The notes under the pieces are model-generated. The model searched no databases. It worked only from the letters and a program-made list of their open reading frames with translations, and was not told the origin of the DNA. This document shows, one piece after another, positions 1 to 11,295 of a stretch of DNA of 25,495 bases. How positions within the stretch are numbered: the first letter of the stretch is position 1; each line of letters starts with the position of its first letter. Source of the stretch: Carex sylvatica (Eukaryota; Streptophyta; Magnoliopsida; Poales; Cyperaceae); NCBI GenBank assembly GCA_964058845.1, contig CAXKVR010000863.1, positions 1 to 25,495 on the forward strand, written 5' to 3'. The translations under genes and the position numbers were made by a program.

Positions 1-3000
1 GAGGCCTAGTCGCTTTAGGCATCGCCAGTCTGGATGGAACACCAGTTGCTTCTTTCGACAAAAGAGATGCAAATCGCCTCCTGTTCTTCAGCAGAGAGAA
101 CCAAAAAGATTCACAAAGCACACAAAGCATCCCTTCTATATGGAGATGTTCATCTTGTCCCACTCAGGAGAGAGCAAAACGAGGTCTCAACCCAAAATTG
201 GTTAGTAGCATGAGGCCCATACCCCACTCCAGGAAGCATAAGTGCAGTCTTTATTTTGGTACTGAGGAGAGTAGTACTAGTACTAGTAGTAGTAGTAGGC
301 ATGAAGGGAGTGCTGTAAGCAAGGGGAATAAACTAGGGTTAGCACCAGTTGCTGTACCGGTTGTGAAGAAAAGCCCGGTACGATTAGCACCTAAGATTGT
401 ACAAAGAAAACCATTGTCTCAGCCAGTGGTGCCAATGAATCCTTTGCCTATGAAGAGGCATGGTTGCACCCGTCCCCCAATTCGAATCTGCCCCGAGGTA
501 TGGTGTTATTTCTCGAGCCGTGCAATTGAGCCCTGATTTGATTCGAAATTAACCTCTTTTCTGTGTCCAAGCATTGATTTGGTCCAATTTTAAATTGTTT
601 AAATTCTAATTATACAATGGGCCTTGTAAAATATATAATTGTGTTTCAGGCTTTATCATTTAAAAGATTTAAACCAAATGAAACTAGTAATGTCACTTCT
701 GCAATGGAGTATCAGAGAAACCCACAAAAGGGGATGATAAATTAGTACCATATGTGTTTTGTTTTGGCAGAAGACATGACTAACATTGTAATGAATTGGC
801 ATTGAACTAGCAGTGTTTCCAGGAATTAGAAGTCAACATTTTGAATCTTACTAGTTTTAGTTTGATTTACGACCTAATTAAAATTGGGGAATCAGAAATA
901 ACCATTGTTAATCTAAATTAAGTAATTTATCGATTTGATACTGATTCAATTTCAATGCTGATTTAGTGGTTAGCAAGTTTCATTTTTAGCTATTCCCCTA
1001 AATAATTTTGCATCTTCATAATATGCCAAGTATGTTGGTGGTTGTCCTTCTATTCAAAACTTCTCCTTTGTTTGTAAAGTCATTATTTTTTATTAATTTA
1101 TGCTATAGGTGTGATATATACAATAAACTTTGAAACTTTCAGGAATCTTTCAATTTGATACAATTCACTATCTAATCTTTTACGTGCTTTTGTTTGGCAG
1201 GAAGAATTTTTGAAAGATGTGATGCAGTTTCTGGTACAAAGAGGGTATAACAAACTGGTTCCACAAGGGGGCTTGTCTGAGTTCCCTGATGCCATTCTAA
1301 ATGCAAAGCGCCTTGATCTTTATAACTTATACAAAGAGGTAACCGATACTCTTTTTTAATTATCTTTTTAAAATCTTTGTATAATACACCCAAAATTTTA
1401 ACAATTTATACAGGAACCTAATAATACTATCGAACTGTAAAAAATAATTATTGTTAAGTGGATATTTTGAGTCCTTATAGTTTGGTTATATCGGTCTTGA
1501 ATTCTAGTCGTGTGGTAAAACTAAAATGAAATACCATCAAAAGGAGAAGAAAATATGTGTACAAGTGTTCCTAGCCTTCCACATATCTTGGTGTTTACCA
1601 GCAGAAAAAAATCAACTGCTGGCATTGCAATATTATGTACTTCTCACTACTGCATAATGTTCCATGATATATATATATATATATTTATTTTTAAATGAGC
1701 TATGTAATTTGAAAATGATTGAAGAATTCTCCATTGATATTCAGGTGGTTTCAAGAGGAGGTTTCTATGTGGGAAATGGCATAAATTGGAAAGGCCAAGT
1801 TTTTTCAAAGATGCGCAACCATACTATCTCCAATAGAATGACTGTATGTCTTCTTAACATTTTGCTGCTCTTATCATATTATAATGTATCAAATGAATTA
1901 ATTTGTTGTCTCACAAATAATTATGGTAATTGAATTAGAGGCTAACAGCTTAAGACTATAAAAGATGACTAAGCTGGCCTGGACTATAAATTAAATTCAA
2001 CTTAGCAGGTTTAAAAAGCTTGAAATTAATACTTGAATTTTTTTTGGCTCAGTTATATTTCAATTGGGTTATTACGTTGTTAAGACTTTTGTTTGTTGTA
2101 TCTTTCATTGTATTTTATCATCTAATAGTGTAAATCTTTTTGTTTGTTACTTTGAGACTGAACTTTTGTTTGTTTGTGAAAAAAATATTGTGTTATTTGC
2201 ATCAGTGGGTGGAATTTACAATTATGTCTAAATATATGTCTACCTTGGTAAAGACTGATCTGAATGTTTAGTCAACTTCTGTGTCCTTCTGTTTTAAGAT
2301 ATCCTTCAAGCAAATTCTCACCAATTTAACATATCCATGAAAGTGCAATTCTGTCAATAAACACATGTTTGTTAATTGCTGAATTTTTTTATCTCAAATT
2401 TTGCTGTTTTTCCCCTTTTACTTAACCTAGTTTTTTCTTTGCTATTTTTTATTTGAAATTGTTCTGTATGGATCACTCTTTTTTATTATTATTTTTTAGT
2501 TATAAATATAACAAGTGGTGAACTAAATTCATGTAGTATTTAATTATTATTTTTTTAAATTCAGGGAGTTGGAAACACACTCAAGCGGCATTATGAAACT
2601 TACCTTTTGGAGTATGAACTGGCACATGACGATGTGGATGGAGAGTGCTGCTTGCTATGTCGCAGGTTTGAGGGCCCACTGATTTTCCCTTATACTCTTT
2701 TTGCAATCAAACACAACATTTTACCATATTTAAAATTCATTTTTCTTCGTGAGTAGCATCGAGATGATTTGGTGTGTTAGTTATTGTTGGTTCATATTTG
2801 AACTTGAAACCCAACCTTTTATCAGCCTTGATATTTTCTTACACTAATGATCTGAGGACAAAATGGGATGTGTTAGTTGCTGAGGCAAAAACCACACAAT
2901 TATTTATCCCTTGGAATAATAGGAAGCTGTTGCTTGCATTTGAAAATATTGAAATTAACAAATAGTTTGGCTTATTTTGCAGTAGCGCCCCTGGAGATTG

Positions 3001-3682
3001 GGTAAATTGTGGGCTTTGTGGTGAGTGGGCTCATTTCGGATGCGACAGACGGCAAGGCTTGGGTACTTTTAAGGTGCATATCTATACAATTTATTTACTC
3101 ATACCATGAGACTATCAAATGTTATTTTTCAGGACAAGTCGGACATGGGCATACTTGCCAGTAAATGAAATATAATGGTTGACCAACATTTGTCTCATTA
3201 GGTCAAGATTTACAATTGAGGTGAAATGTGGCACACTTGGGCAGTTGGGTTAGAACTTACAGAATAATGACATCATAGCTGATTCTCAACAAACACACTT
3301 TTATTACCACAACACTAGTACATGATACAACTAAAACTCAAAATTACAACAACACTCAAAACTACATACACACACTCATCTCTCCACACTCGTGAGGCTT
3401 AATCCAAAATGTAGCATGGCACCCCGTTATGTGCTTTTAACTTTGAGCTGCTTTTTGGAACATAAAAGAGAAAAAAGAGTTTAGCCATCATGCAGTGGAC
3501 TAGATTTTTGTAGTCAGTAGGCTATTGTATCTTATTTGAAATTTGATTTCATGTTACAGGACTATGCAAAGACTGATGGTTTGGAGTACATATGCCCCCA
3601 TTGTAGTGTAACAAATGTCAAGAAAAAGGCAAGATTTTCGAATGGTTTATCGACCATGCGAACTGTAGAAATGAATGCTTAA
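1..3682 (+). CDS. ARID4: ARID/BRIGHT and PHD-finger protein, ARID4-like, 3' part (six exons)
   Basis: Predicted nuclear AT-rich DNA-binding protein with a histone-reading type zinc finger. Exons are <3..497, 1201..1338, 1745..1843, 2565..2665, 2983..3073 and 3560..3682. All have GT-AG borders, phases agree, and together they give 348 residues and a TAA stop. The first exon is open to the window edge in this frame, so the ATG at 198 is internal. It starts GLVALGIASLDGTPVASFDK and holds a Ser/Thr run (about 268-298) from an AGT/AGTACT microsatellite. Exons 2-4 encode the ARID domain (EEFLKDVMQFL, NLYKEVVSRGGF, NWKGQVFSKMRNHT, GVGNTLKRHYETYLL). Exons 4-6 encode a PHD finger: CCLLC, WVNCGLCGEWAHFGC, then YICPHC. 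Introns are AT-rich; intron 2 has a TA run near 1666-1682 and intron 4 is the source of the copied piece at 10421. The match to Arabidopsis ARID4 is from memory of the family. The N-terminal half is missing from the window. Confidence 0.93.
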
Positions 3683-4070
3683 TTTGATTAGTTTTCTTTT
3701 TTACTGTAGTTTGGTTTTCCCTTTTCTTATTGTTTTATTTTTCGTGAGCTGAGGGATGTAGAGAGATCAAAAGCTTCAGTAAAGAGTAAACATGTAGTGT
3801 TACTTAGTGGCGTGTCATGGTTATATCTCAGTTTTCTGATTGAAGATAGAATATAGATTGTAAAACAGCACAAAAAAAGAAAAGAAAAAAGAATAGCATT
3901 AGCTTTAATATCTGTTAAATCTTAGTATTCTGTGGTTAAAGCTTCTTTAGATAAAACTGTCTTGAAGCTTGTATATATTACTTGTGTCTGATTTAAAGTT
4001 TATAATGTTCCGTAATTATGTGAGTATATGTTTGACCTGGCCCATGAACTAATCTGCAACTATGCATATC

Positions 4071-4079
4071 GGCCCAAAT
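4071..4079 (+). promoter_or_regulatory. Conserved GGCCCA (site II-like) motifs upstream of RBR copy A
   Basis: GGCCCA occurs at 4039-4044 and 4071-4076 and is preserved at the matching places of copy B (10820-10825 and 10854-10859), while the bases between have drifted. GGCCCA/TGGGCC is the core of plant site II elements bound by TCP factors. A regulatory role here is inference; the shared motif could simply be shared ancestry. Confidence 0.35.
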
Positions 4080-4459
4080 CTCTAAGCGTCAAAAATTAAA
4101 ATCAAACTGGCTTCAACTACTTGGTACAGATGTCAAATATGATACCGTATCGAGTCTATAAGCTGATTCTAGCAGATGCTTTCGAATAGAGATTCAAATT
4201 GACATTATAGGTAATATGATAATTGAGTAGTATAATAAAAAAAAAAAAATTGTATAAAGGGAGAAAGAAAATAAACAAACGGTCTATTCATATTCTAATT
4301 TCTCATTATAATCTCTCTTATCGGCTAAGCACGAGTATAACAAAGAATTTGAATAAATCTCTCTTATCTAGGAAATTTAAATCACATTGGAAATAACTCC
4401 TGCCCTCTGAAAGGACCAATTACATTAACTGTCTCAAAAAGCCTTTGAGCTTCCAAGAA

Positions 4460-4466
4460 TATAAAC
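4460..4466 (+). promoter_or_regulatory. TATA box of RBR copy A
   Basis: TATAAAC lies 57 bp before the chosen ATG at 4517. The same motif stands at 14529-14535 before copy C and appears as TATTAAC at 11296-11302 before copy B. The usual 25-35 bp from TATA to transcription start puts the mRNA start near 4485-4495, so the in-frame ATG at 4487 may lie at or upstream of the cap. This supports 4517 as the start. Confidence 0.55.
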
Positions 4467-4516
4467 CCTCTCAGTGAGTAAAATGTTTGTGTAGTGTCAC
4501 TCTTTCATTTCATACC

Positions 4517-6048
4517 ATGGGAGAACCATCCTCTGCTAATATCACACATCATGTAGATGATTTCTACTTCTCTGCCCTTTCTCATGGCGACGAAACGCAT
4601 GATCTGATACCCATCTCCGATGAGAGTTACGCAGAGGAGCTCCAATTTCAGGAAGTTCTCTTCTCAGCCGTTACTGGTTCAGCACAGCTGGAAAAGACTT
4701 GTTTGGCACAGCCGGCAAAGAGAGAAAAGAAGAACATAGGTTCTTCTTCGTCTTCATCTCAGTCTCAGCTGTTTAGCAAGATATCCATGGAGAATGTACC
4801 GGGGGATGAGGTGTTCCAGACAAGCAATGCTTGTTCCCATGTATTCTGCCGTAGTTGCCTTAGCCGCTATCTGGGCACCAAAATCCGAGAGAACATATCA
4901 CTTGTAAAGTGCCCCGATGAGAATTGCAAGGTTGTACTGGAACCTGGAATGTGCCAGGAATTACTTCCTCGTGAGGTTTTTGAAAGGTGATCTAACAATC
5001 CTTTTAACCTAATTGCTTTTTATTTGCGAACCCAATTATGTCCTCTATTGCAACATTTGTATGTAATCTTATAATATAGATACTATTGCAAAAGACTAAT
5101 TTAGTCCATCTTGTGATCTTATAGTAACACAGGCTATTAGTACATATCTGTCATTAAGTCCGATGTTGAAACTTGAAAGTCAATTTTGTAAGTACAGTTT
5201 GAGAATTTGAAAATGTTACATTAATCATTGAACTTTCTCATATATCATAAAGTAAATCTGTCCTGAATATTTCTAAAATTCAAGTTTGAACAATATTTCT
5301 GTGAATATCACAGGTGGGGCAATGCATTATGCGAATCAATGTTACTAGGTGCACAGAAATTATACTGCCCATTCAAGGATTGCTCAGCACTGGTAATAGA
5401 TGATGGAGAAGAAACTGTAACCCGCTCTGAGTGTCCCAGTTGCCGGAGGTTGTTTTGCGCAGCATGTAAAGTTGCATGGCATTCGGGCTTGAGTTGCCAG
5501 GAGTTTGGTAAACTCGGGAAAAATGAGAGGGGGAAGGAGGATCTGTTGATGATGCAAGTGGCAAAGGAGAAGAAATGGAGGAGGTGCCCTCATTGCAAGT
5601 ACTTTGTGGAGAAGAGAGAGGGTTGCTTGCACATCACTTGCAGGTAGACCTAATAATACGAAGTCATTGTACGCAACTCCCTAGCTATTTTATTTCTGTC
5701 TTAATCAACTTATAAATTTAGAAGAAACTATATTGCAAATACCACTCAATTTCTAAGTTGGGTCCGAATAGAAGGGCTATTAGTTACAATGACCAAAATC
5801 AAGCACAAGTGGATCATGTTACTAATTAAGACGAAGCAGTAAGCCCGGTTCAAGTCTCATGAGGAAAAAAATACCAACTGTGCCTCAAGAAACTCAAACA
5901 TTGATGCATTTTGTATTTGAATAACTTTTTCTTTTGTAGTTGATATTTTCACTGAAGCATATTATTTGTTGTTTGTAGGTGTGGTTGCGAGTTTTGCTAT
6001 GGTTGTGGGAACAAGTGGGGCATAACTCATGCTAGCTGCAGCACTTAA
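4517..6048 (+). CDS. RBR-type E3 ubiquitin ligase-like protein, copy A, defective RING1
   Basis: RING1-IBR-RING2 protein of the plant RSL1/RNF144-like class, expected to take ubiquitin from an E2 onto its own Cys and then to a substrate. Exons 4517..4986, 5314..5643 and 5979..6048 give 289 aa. The start is MGEPSS at 4517, matching MGESS of copy B; the in-frame ATG at 4487 is judged too close to the TATA box. Order: acidic and Ser-rich N-terminus (1-85), RING1 (about 87-140), IBR (CPFKDC ... CPSC ... FCAAC ... WHSGLSC), RING2 (CPHC, GCLHITC, CGCEFCYGC, then H and C). The putative catalytic Cys is residue 261, followed by Leu-His as in active Rcat domains. Oddity: the first RING1 zinc pair is Ser87/Ser90 (SKIS), where B and C have CKIC. 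The second pair (FCRSC) and the rest are intact. Frame and splice sites are clean. It may be an E2-binding-dead paralogue or an early pseudogene. Confidence 0.87.
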
Positions 6049-6287
6049 GGATTCTGAAATATCTACCCAGAGATCGATAGAGAATGCAAATCAGGCCACT
6101 CTAATATTGTTCTTCACTTTCCATTCCTAATGCTAGTTTTTGACAACATTAATTACTTGTTTTTTATTTCATCCTGGTTTCTATTATATTACTCAGTTAG
6201 ATGCTGATAATTAATCACTTTGATTGGCGAAAAGACAATATGACGAATTATTGTGAGCATACGTCTCATTGCATTGCATTGCTAGTT

Positions 6288-6583
6288 CAACTTGTTTGAA
6301 ATATATTCAACTACAAAACAAGAATAAATCGACTAATGCATTATATCATGACACTTGAGAGCTATGTATATTTATAGGCAACAAACAAAGTCGGTTATAG
6401 TTCTAGACATTTCTTTAATTCTCTAAACACATGTACCGACTTTGATGATACCGACTTGGTTATATTCATTCATTCTTGGAGCCGAAATATTTGACCAAAA
6501 TTAAATGATGCCGACTTCAAATGTGAACTAAATTTTGAGTTTTATAATATATATATATTACATAAATATCCAACACAACTTGT
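6288..6583. mobile_element. Candidate hAT-type small insertion downstream of copy A
   Basis: The 3' flanks of copies A and B align, but A has about 280 extra bases (6296-6575) bounded by the 8-bp direct repeat CAACTTGT (6288-6295 and 6576-6583). B has a single related site near 13366-13380. An 8-bp target duplication fits hAT elements. I see no convincing terminal inverted repeat, only recurring ACCGACTT/AAGTCGGT words inside, so the superfamily is tentative. The insertion itself is supported by the A/B comparison. Confidence 0.5.
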
Positions 6584-6834
6584 CATTCGCTTATTAGTTT
6601 GCGCCTACAATGGAGTCTAGTAACGTATATGTATGTATGATACGCTGCCTGACCTGATGCATTCATGCATAACTCTCGCAAGCAATCCATCACACAGTAA
6701 TACTACCTTAATTTTGAATGAGGTTTTACGTCAGCAATGAACAGTGTTTCCCATATGTCTTGTCGTCCGATAGTTAAAATGTGATGCAGATCGATTCAAG
6801 TGATCTCACCTCTCGTCATCTATTACCTACTGGG

Positions 6835-7165
6835 GTTCTCCAGTAATTCGTGCGCTACAGCCGCCCCCACAACAAACGAAGGCTAAAATCCTAAAATCAC
6901 TCTCTCGGCTTCTCTCCAGTTCGCATGGGGTCCCAGCTGTCGTCCGCTGCTCCCTCGAGCGCGCCACGTGTTGGCTCCCCGCGCTTAGAACCTCCGCCTT
7001 TTCCCTGTCTCCAGCTCCAGGTATTTCCCCACCCTTCTCACCACCAACTTCAACTTTCCACCTAATTAACCACGCTCCTCCACTGTTTCCCGTCGAATGC
7101 CGCTCAATCTTTGACCTCAGCCTCTTTCAACTGGACTCCTCCTTGCTAGCTCAGTCACCTACAAG
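6835..7165 (+). other. GC-rich island with G-box and short ORF, possible 5' exon or promoter relic
   Basis: About 330 bp stand out from the AT-rich surroundings: GC- and CT-rich, with a CACGTG G-box near 6966. A 46-codon ORF (ATG 6925, stop 7063-7065) begins MGSQLSSAAPSSAPRVGSPR, and a possible donor CAG|GTATTT occurs at about 7020. This composition is typical of the 5' end of a plant gene. No downstream exon that clearly joins it was found, so it may be a dead promoter/first exon, a non-coding RNA start, or captured DNA. Confidence 0.3.
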
Positions 7166-7204
7166 ACATAATAACTGATTCATGTGAACAATCGACTAAT
7201 GCAT

Positions 7205-9586
7205 GGTATGTAATTCAAAGGTTCTATTTTGCTTTTTCTTTTTTTTTAATCAAATTTAATTTCCGTTGTGTCCTTACCATTATGATTTGGTTACATAGGT
7301 TTCACATTTTACTTCCCAATTCCTGCTTCCAATCCCGGGACACACTGGTAATTCTGACCTATAGTTAGGTCTCGGTTCATGATTAGCCACTGGTGGCAAT
7401 TAATTTCTAGGATTAGACCAACGAATTCTTCGTCTTGCTTTCATGATTACGGTACAGTGCTTTCTATGTTGTTCTCATTTACTGCTTCTCTTGCTTTCAT
7501 GATTACGGAGTTATTTCCTATGTTTGTATATTCACCAATTACGTACAATTTCAGCTGCTATGCAGAAGCACTTGTACAGTAAGACGCATCTAATATTTTC
7601 TAAAATTTCCTCAAGTTCAGCTCACGTTGAATTCTCACTTAAAATTAACCCCATGATTACTCTGGAAAATAAATGTGATATCTCATTAGTTAATTCTTGC
7701 AAACAATTTTTTTCAAAGACGTACTGATGAAATTAATCAGTCATGCATTATTGTAGTAATTGATTTTTTTTCATACAGATTAAAAAAGAAATAATACATG
7801 ATACACCAAAAAATTCACCAAAATGAGAAAGAAGCATAAACCACTTGCCCTGATTTTTAGTACCAATATTTTGTAGTATGTACCTATATGAGTTAATGGA
7901 ACATCATATGTTAACAACCTACACTGATCGTAGTTTAAAATAGATTTTGCATATCAACCTTTCAAAATAACAAGTTTGCATTTGTCAAGATGTCACAATA
8001 CAACTATCTTTTTTTCCCCGGTGAGAGTAAAAAATACTGACAAAATACAATGATCTTCTTTCTTCCATAGACATGTAGAATCCATCTGCTTAGAATAAAG
8101 CATCCTTTATCTTAAATGTTTATAAAAAAATAGTTGAAGAAGAGCAATATATGTATCATATTGCAAGCATATAATTGGACTTCATAATTAGAACTGTACC
8201 AAATTTATGAAGGTGGTTTTCAGACTAATTGAAGCATCAGCAGAGAGGCCAGTTACTAATGAGTTGGCTTAGTCTAAATCAAGCTGATATAAACTTTTAA
8301 TCAGTGTAATTCATGTCCATATAATTCAACTGTTTAATTTCTACAAGTCGCACAATTGTTCTCCTTAGTGTTAATCAGTAGCATAAAGAGAAAGTCAAAG
8401 TTGCTCTAGCAAAAGCAATTTATTTTTCTTTTTGGGGGAATTTCATGTACACCTGTCAACAACTTCAAAATTACCTAATATGCCCCTCTAAATTTTATAA
8501 TACCATATTTGTCCTTCTAAATTTAAAACACTCGCAAGAACCAACTTTTTGAATAATGTTATGAGTGGAATCCAGAATCTAGTAGTATCTTTGATAAATA
8601 AATATGAAATTTTCAATCATTCTGGAAGAAAGCTTCTGATACTTCTACTTGATATGAGTGGTCTGCTACTGGCTAGAGACCCAATATCAAAGGGGCACAA
8701 CTGGAGTGCTCAATGAAGCATTGGTCTGACTGATTATTTGACCGTATTTCTTTTCTCTAATGTTCGCAGGCCTTAGAATATTATTGGTGCTGCCATTTAT
8801 TCGGATTCATCCTTCTTACTCAACTTCAGGTTCGTAAACTGTCACCCTTCCTGTCAAAGTCTTACAGTAAGAGAGAAAAAAAAACATTTCTATTCTTAAA
8901 CTAATGTCCAAATTGAAGACAAATTTGAAGTTTTTTTGACTGCTTGTCAAAGGACAACAAACCAGTCTCGATAAGGTTGTGTTAATATGTACGGCAGATT
9001 TCAGAGGTTCCTTAACTAACTTATAATTAATAAATGTTGGGTAATTTTTACTTAGTTGCAAGTACATTCAATATAGGGCGGTATTAGAGGATGTGTATTT
9101 AGTAATATGTTTTAGTTACAATGAAGATCATGTTCAGCTTTTGTATTTAAAAATATCTTATTGGCAGGGTCATATTTCGGTATGTGGTTTGTGATTGTGT
9201 ATCTCTAAAGAATAAGTTCAAGGATAATTTGAGGGACTATGTTGTAAATGTGTCACATTAAGCTTGATCTATGTTATGAAAAAAGAAAATCTACAGTTTA
9301 TGCTTACTTTTCAATCATGGTTTTGGCGCACAATTATTTTGTTGATTCCCAGTGTGAAGATGGAAAGAAATAATATTTTGCTATTTTTAAAATTTACAGA
9401 AGGTAGCATAGAAAAATGACAAATGATGTTTGCATACCTTTATTTGGGGTGTGATTTCTTGCTCTTTCCCTACTAGATTTCAGGTACACTGGAATTATTC
9501 TCATTTTACATCTATAATCTGCATATTTAATTTTCAAACTATTCTGAAGGGAAAGTAGGATATGTAAATCCTGTGTATGAACCCGA
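7205..9586. other. Intergenic stretch without a convincing gene
   Basis: About 2.4 kb of AT-rich DNA. It holds a 20-bp direct repeat (7433-7452 and 7489-7508, 56-bp period, one small local duplication). Several short ORFs have no protein-like features. A 60-bp segment at 8770-8829 has AG before it and GT after it but no recognisable coding content. No RNA gene was seen. Confidence 0.5.
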
Positions 9587-9790
9587 GAAAGGCGGAAATA
9601 AATCTGCAGCGATTCCAAAGAATGACACGATCCTGCGATTCCACATCCACCCCTTCATTTTTTTTGAGATCCGTGCAGAGAAAACAATTATTTTTGAAAT
9701 TGATGCATTCTAAAACATTAATGGTGGGATGTGGAATTGCAGGGAGCTTGCGATTTTTTGGAATCGCCAGATTTATTTCCCAGGAAAGGC
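9587..9790. mobile_element. MITE of about 190 bp with terminal inverted repeats of about 70 bp
   Basis: The left end (from 9594: GGAAATAAATCTG, CGATTCCAAA, later ATTCCACATCC) reappears as reverse complement at the right end (to 9783). The arms match over about 70 bases with a few mismatches. GAAAGGC flanks both sides (9587-9593 and 9784-9790) and may be the target duplication, although the exact termini are uncertain by 1-3 bases. No coding capacity. A minus-strand ORF across this region is an accident of the element. Superfamily not assigned. Confidence 0.6.
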
Positions 9791-9899
9791 TGTCAGCCAA
9801 ATCATGGTGGCATCTACCTATGTAACAAGCAAGAGAACCCATGACGTCTTCTAGTGTCATGGTAGTCTGCTGAGCAACAAGCCATGCTGGCAGTGGTGG

Positions 9900-10305
9900 T
9901 TCCTGCTGCACTGCGAAATGTTCGTGAAATATATACCGATTATCTATACAAATTGAATCTTTGTAAGAGAAGAGAATAAAACAAACCACTCCTATTATAA
10001 GATGAAAGTTTCATTGTATACTACTGGTAAAGGAGCTGGTATAGTTGGAAGGAAGGTTTATAGCACAAGTTGACAACTTGTCTCTAACGTAATTTGGCCA
10101 AAAAAAAAAAAATGGCACTATGGCAGTACAAAATTAAGTTGATTTGTTCAGTACCGATATATATGTTGCTAGTAGTTCAGTACCCACATAGTTGGTACCA
10201 CATTTCTGTGATGTCAGCAATTGATTCACTGCAAGAATAGAAGTATAGAACATTTAAAATTTGGTTGTCAGGACTGACCTACTAATACAAGAGATTTTCA
10301 CTTAT
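9900..10305. repeat. Proximal, uninterrupted copy of a duplicated block
   Basis: This block aligns in order with pieces at 17190-17290, 18195-18260, 21665-21747, 21966-22082 and 22690-22710. Shared words include ATATACC, TTTGTAAGAG, GAGCTGGTATAG, GGTTTATAGCA, ACGTAATTTGG, TGATTCACTG, TTGGTTGTC and AATACAAGAGATT. It therefore preserves empty sites for at least two elements inserted in the distal copy: CGTAATTTG at 10088-10096 and AATACAAG near 10284-10291. It sits directly 5' of the ARID4 fragment and RBR copy B. Confidence 0.8.
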
Positions 10306-10420
10306 TGTAGAAAGAGCTAGAAATAGATTTCAGAATTTCATTTATGTAAAGGTCGCATATATAAAGATGCTCTGCCATGAAAGTTTTTTGTGTAACCTCT
10401 GGAAGGACCTCCTCTTAAAC

Positions 10421-10515
10421 ATTGCAATTAACAAATAGTTTGGCTTATTTTGCAGTAGTGCCCCTGGAGATTGGGTAAATTGTGAGTTTTGTGGTGAGTG
10501 GACTTATTTTGGATT
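10421..10515 (+). pseudogene. Fragment of ARID4 intron 4 and exon 5
   Basis: This matches 2949-3042 almost base for base: end of intron 4, the acceptor TTTTGCAG, and the first ~60 bp of exon 5 (exon part from 10456). The original peptide SAPGDWVNCGLCGEWAHFG has become SAPGDWVNCEFCGEWTYFG, then similarity stops. About 15 bp later, near 10531, similarity resumes with DNA that lies beyond the ARID4 stop (about 3752). The piece has no start, no partner exons and no function. It marks RBR copy B as a duplicate of an ARID4-linked RBR unit. Confidence 0.88.
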
Positions 10516-11014
10516 AGTATTTGGGAATTGGGATGTAGAGAGATCTAAAGCTTCAGTAAAGGGTAACTTGTGGCATTACTTATTGGTGTGTAGTGCTGGT
10601 TTCATCTTAGTTATTCTGACAGAAGAAAAAATATAGATCATAAAACAGAAAAAAATAATAGAATAGTGTTAGCATTCATTGTTGGATAAATCTTAGTATT
10701 CTGTGGTTAAAGCTTCTTTAGATAAAAGTAAAACTGTGTTGAAGCTTGTATATATTAATTGTATCTGATTTAAAGTCTATAATTTTTGGTAATTAATTAT
10801 GTGAGTACATGTTTGACTTGGCCCATAAAATAAACTGCAACTATATGCATTTCGGCCCAAATTTCTAAGCGTCAAGTATTGAAACAAAATGGGTTCTACT
10901 CGGTATAAATGTCAAATTAATATGATACCGAGTCTATAAGCTGATTTGGCAGATGCTTTCTAATAGAGATTCAAATTGACATTATAGGTAATATGAGAAT
11001 TGACAATTGAGTAG

Positions 11015-11051
<37 letters not shown>

Positions 11052-11295
11052 TGTATAAATGGAGAAAGGAAATAGCGAAATAAACGGTCTATTCTTATTC
11101 CAATTTCTCATTAATCTCTCTTTTCGGCTAAGCACGAGTATAACAAGTATTTGAATAAATCTATTAGACTAGATTCAGTTCCTCACAATCTCCCAAGCAA
11201 TTTAATACCACATATAGGAAATATCTCCTGCCCCTTTAAGAGCATACATGAACTGCCCTCCATGATCCTTTGGGCTTCCAATTTTGTTTTTTCAA

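Noticed and set aside
198..536. ORF beginning at ATG 198 as an independent small gene
   Set aside because: The frame is open back to position 3 with ARID4-like residues, and a donor at 498 ends the exon; the codons after 497 are intron.
4487..4516. ATG 4487 as start of RBR copy A
   Set aside because: The ten extra residues have no match in copy B, and the ATG is only 27 bp from the TATA box. ATG 4517 aligns with the copy B start.
6327..7204. 15-bp direct repeat AATCGACTAATGCAT (6327-6341 and 7190-7204) as target duplication of an 860-bp retroposon
   Set aside because: There is no poly-A or inverted repeats at the implied ends, the first copy lies inside the separate 280-bp insertion, and chance is possible in AT-rich DNA of this length.
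8770..8829. 60-bp exon-like segment with AG and GT borders
   Set aside because: Such borders are frequent in AT-rich DNA, the peptide shows no motif, and no partner exon fits.
9534..9989. 151-codon minus-strand ORF
   Set aside because: It crosses a MITE and a duplicated non-coding block; no domain is recognisable. A short exon-like piece at 9835-9905 was considered but has no family match.
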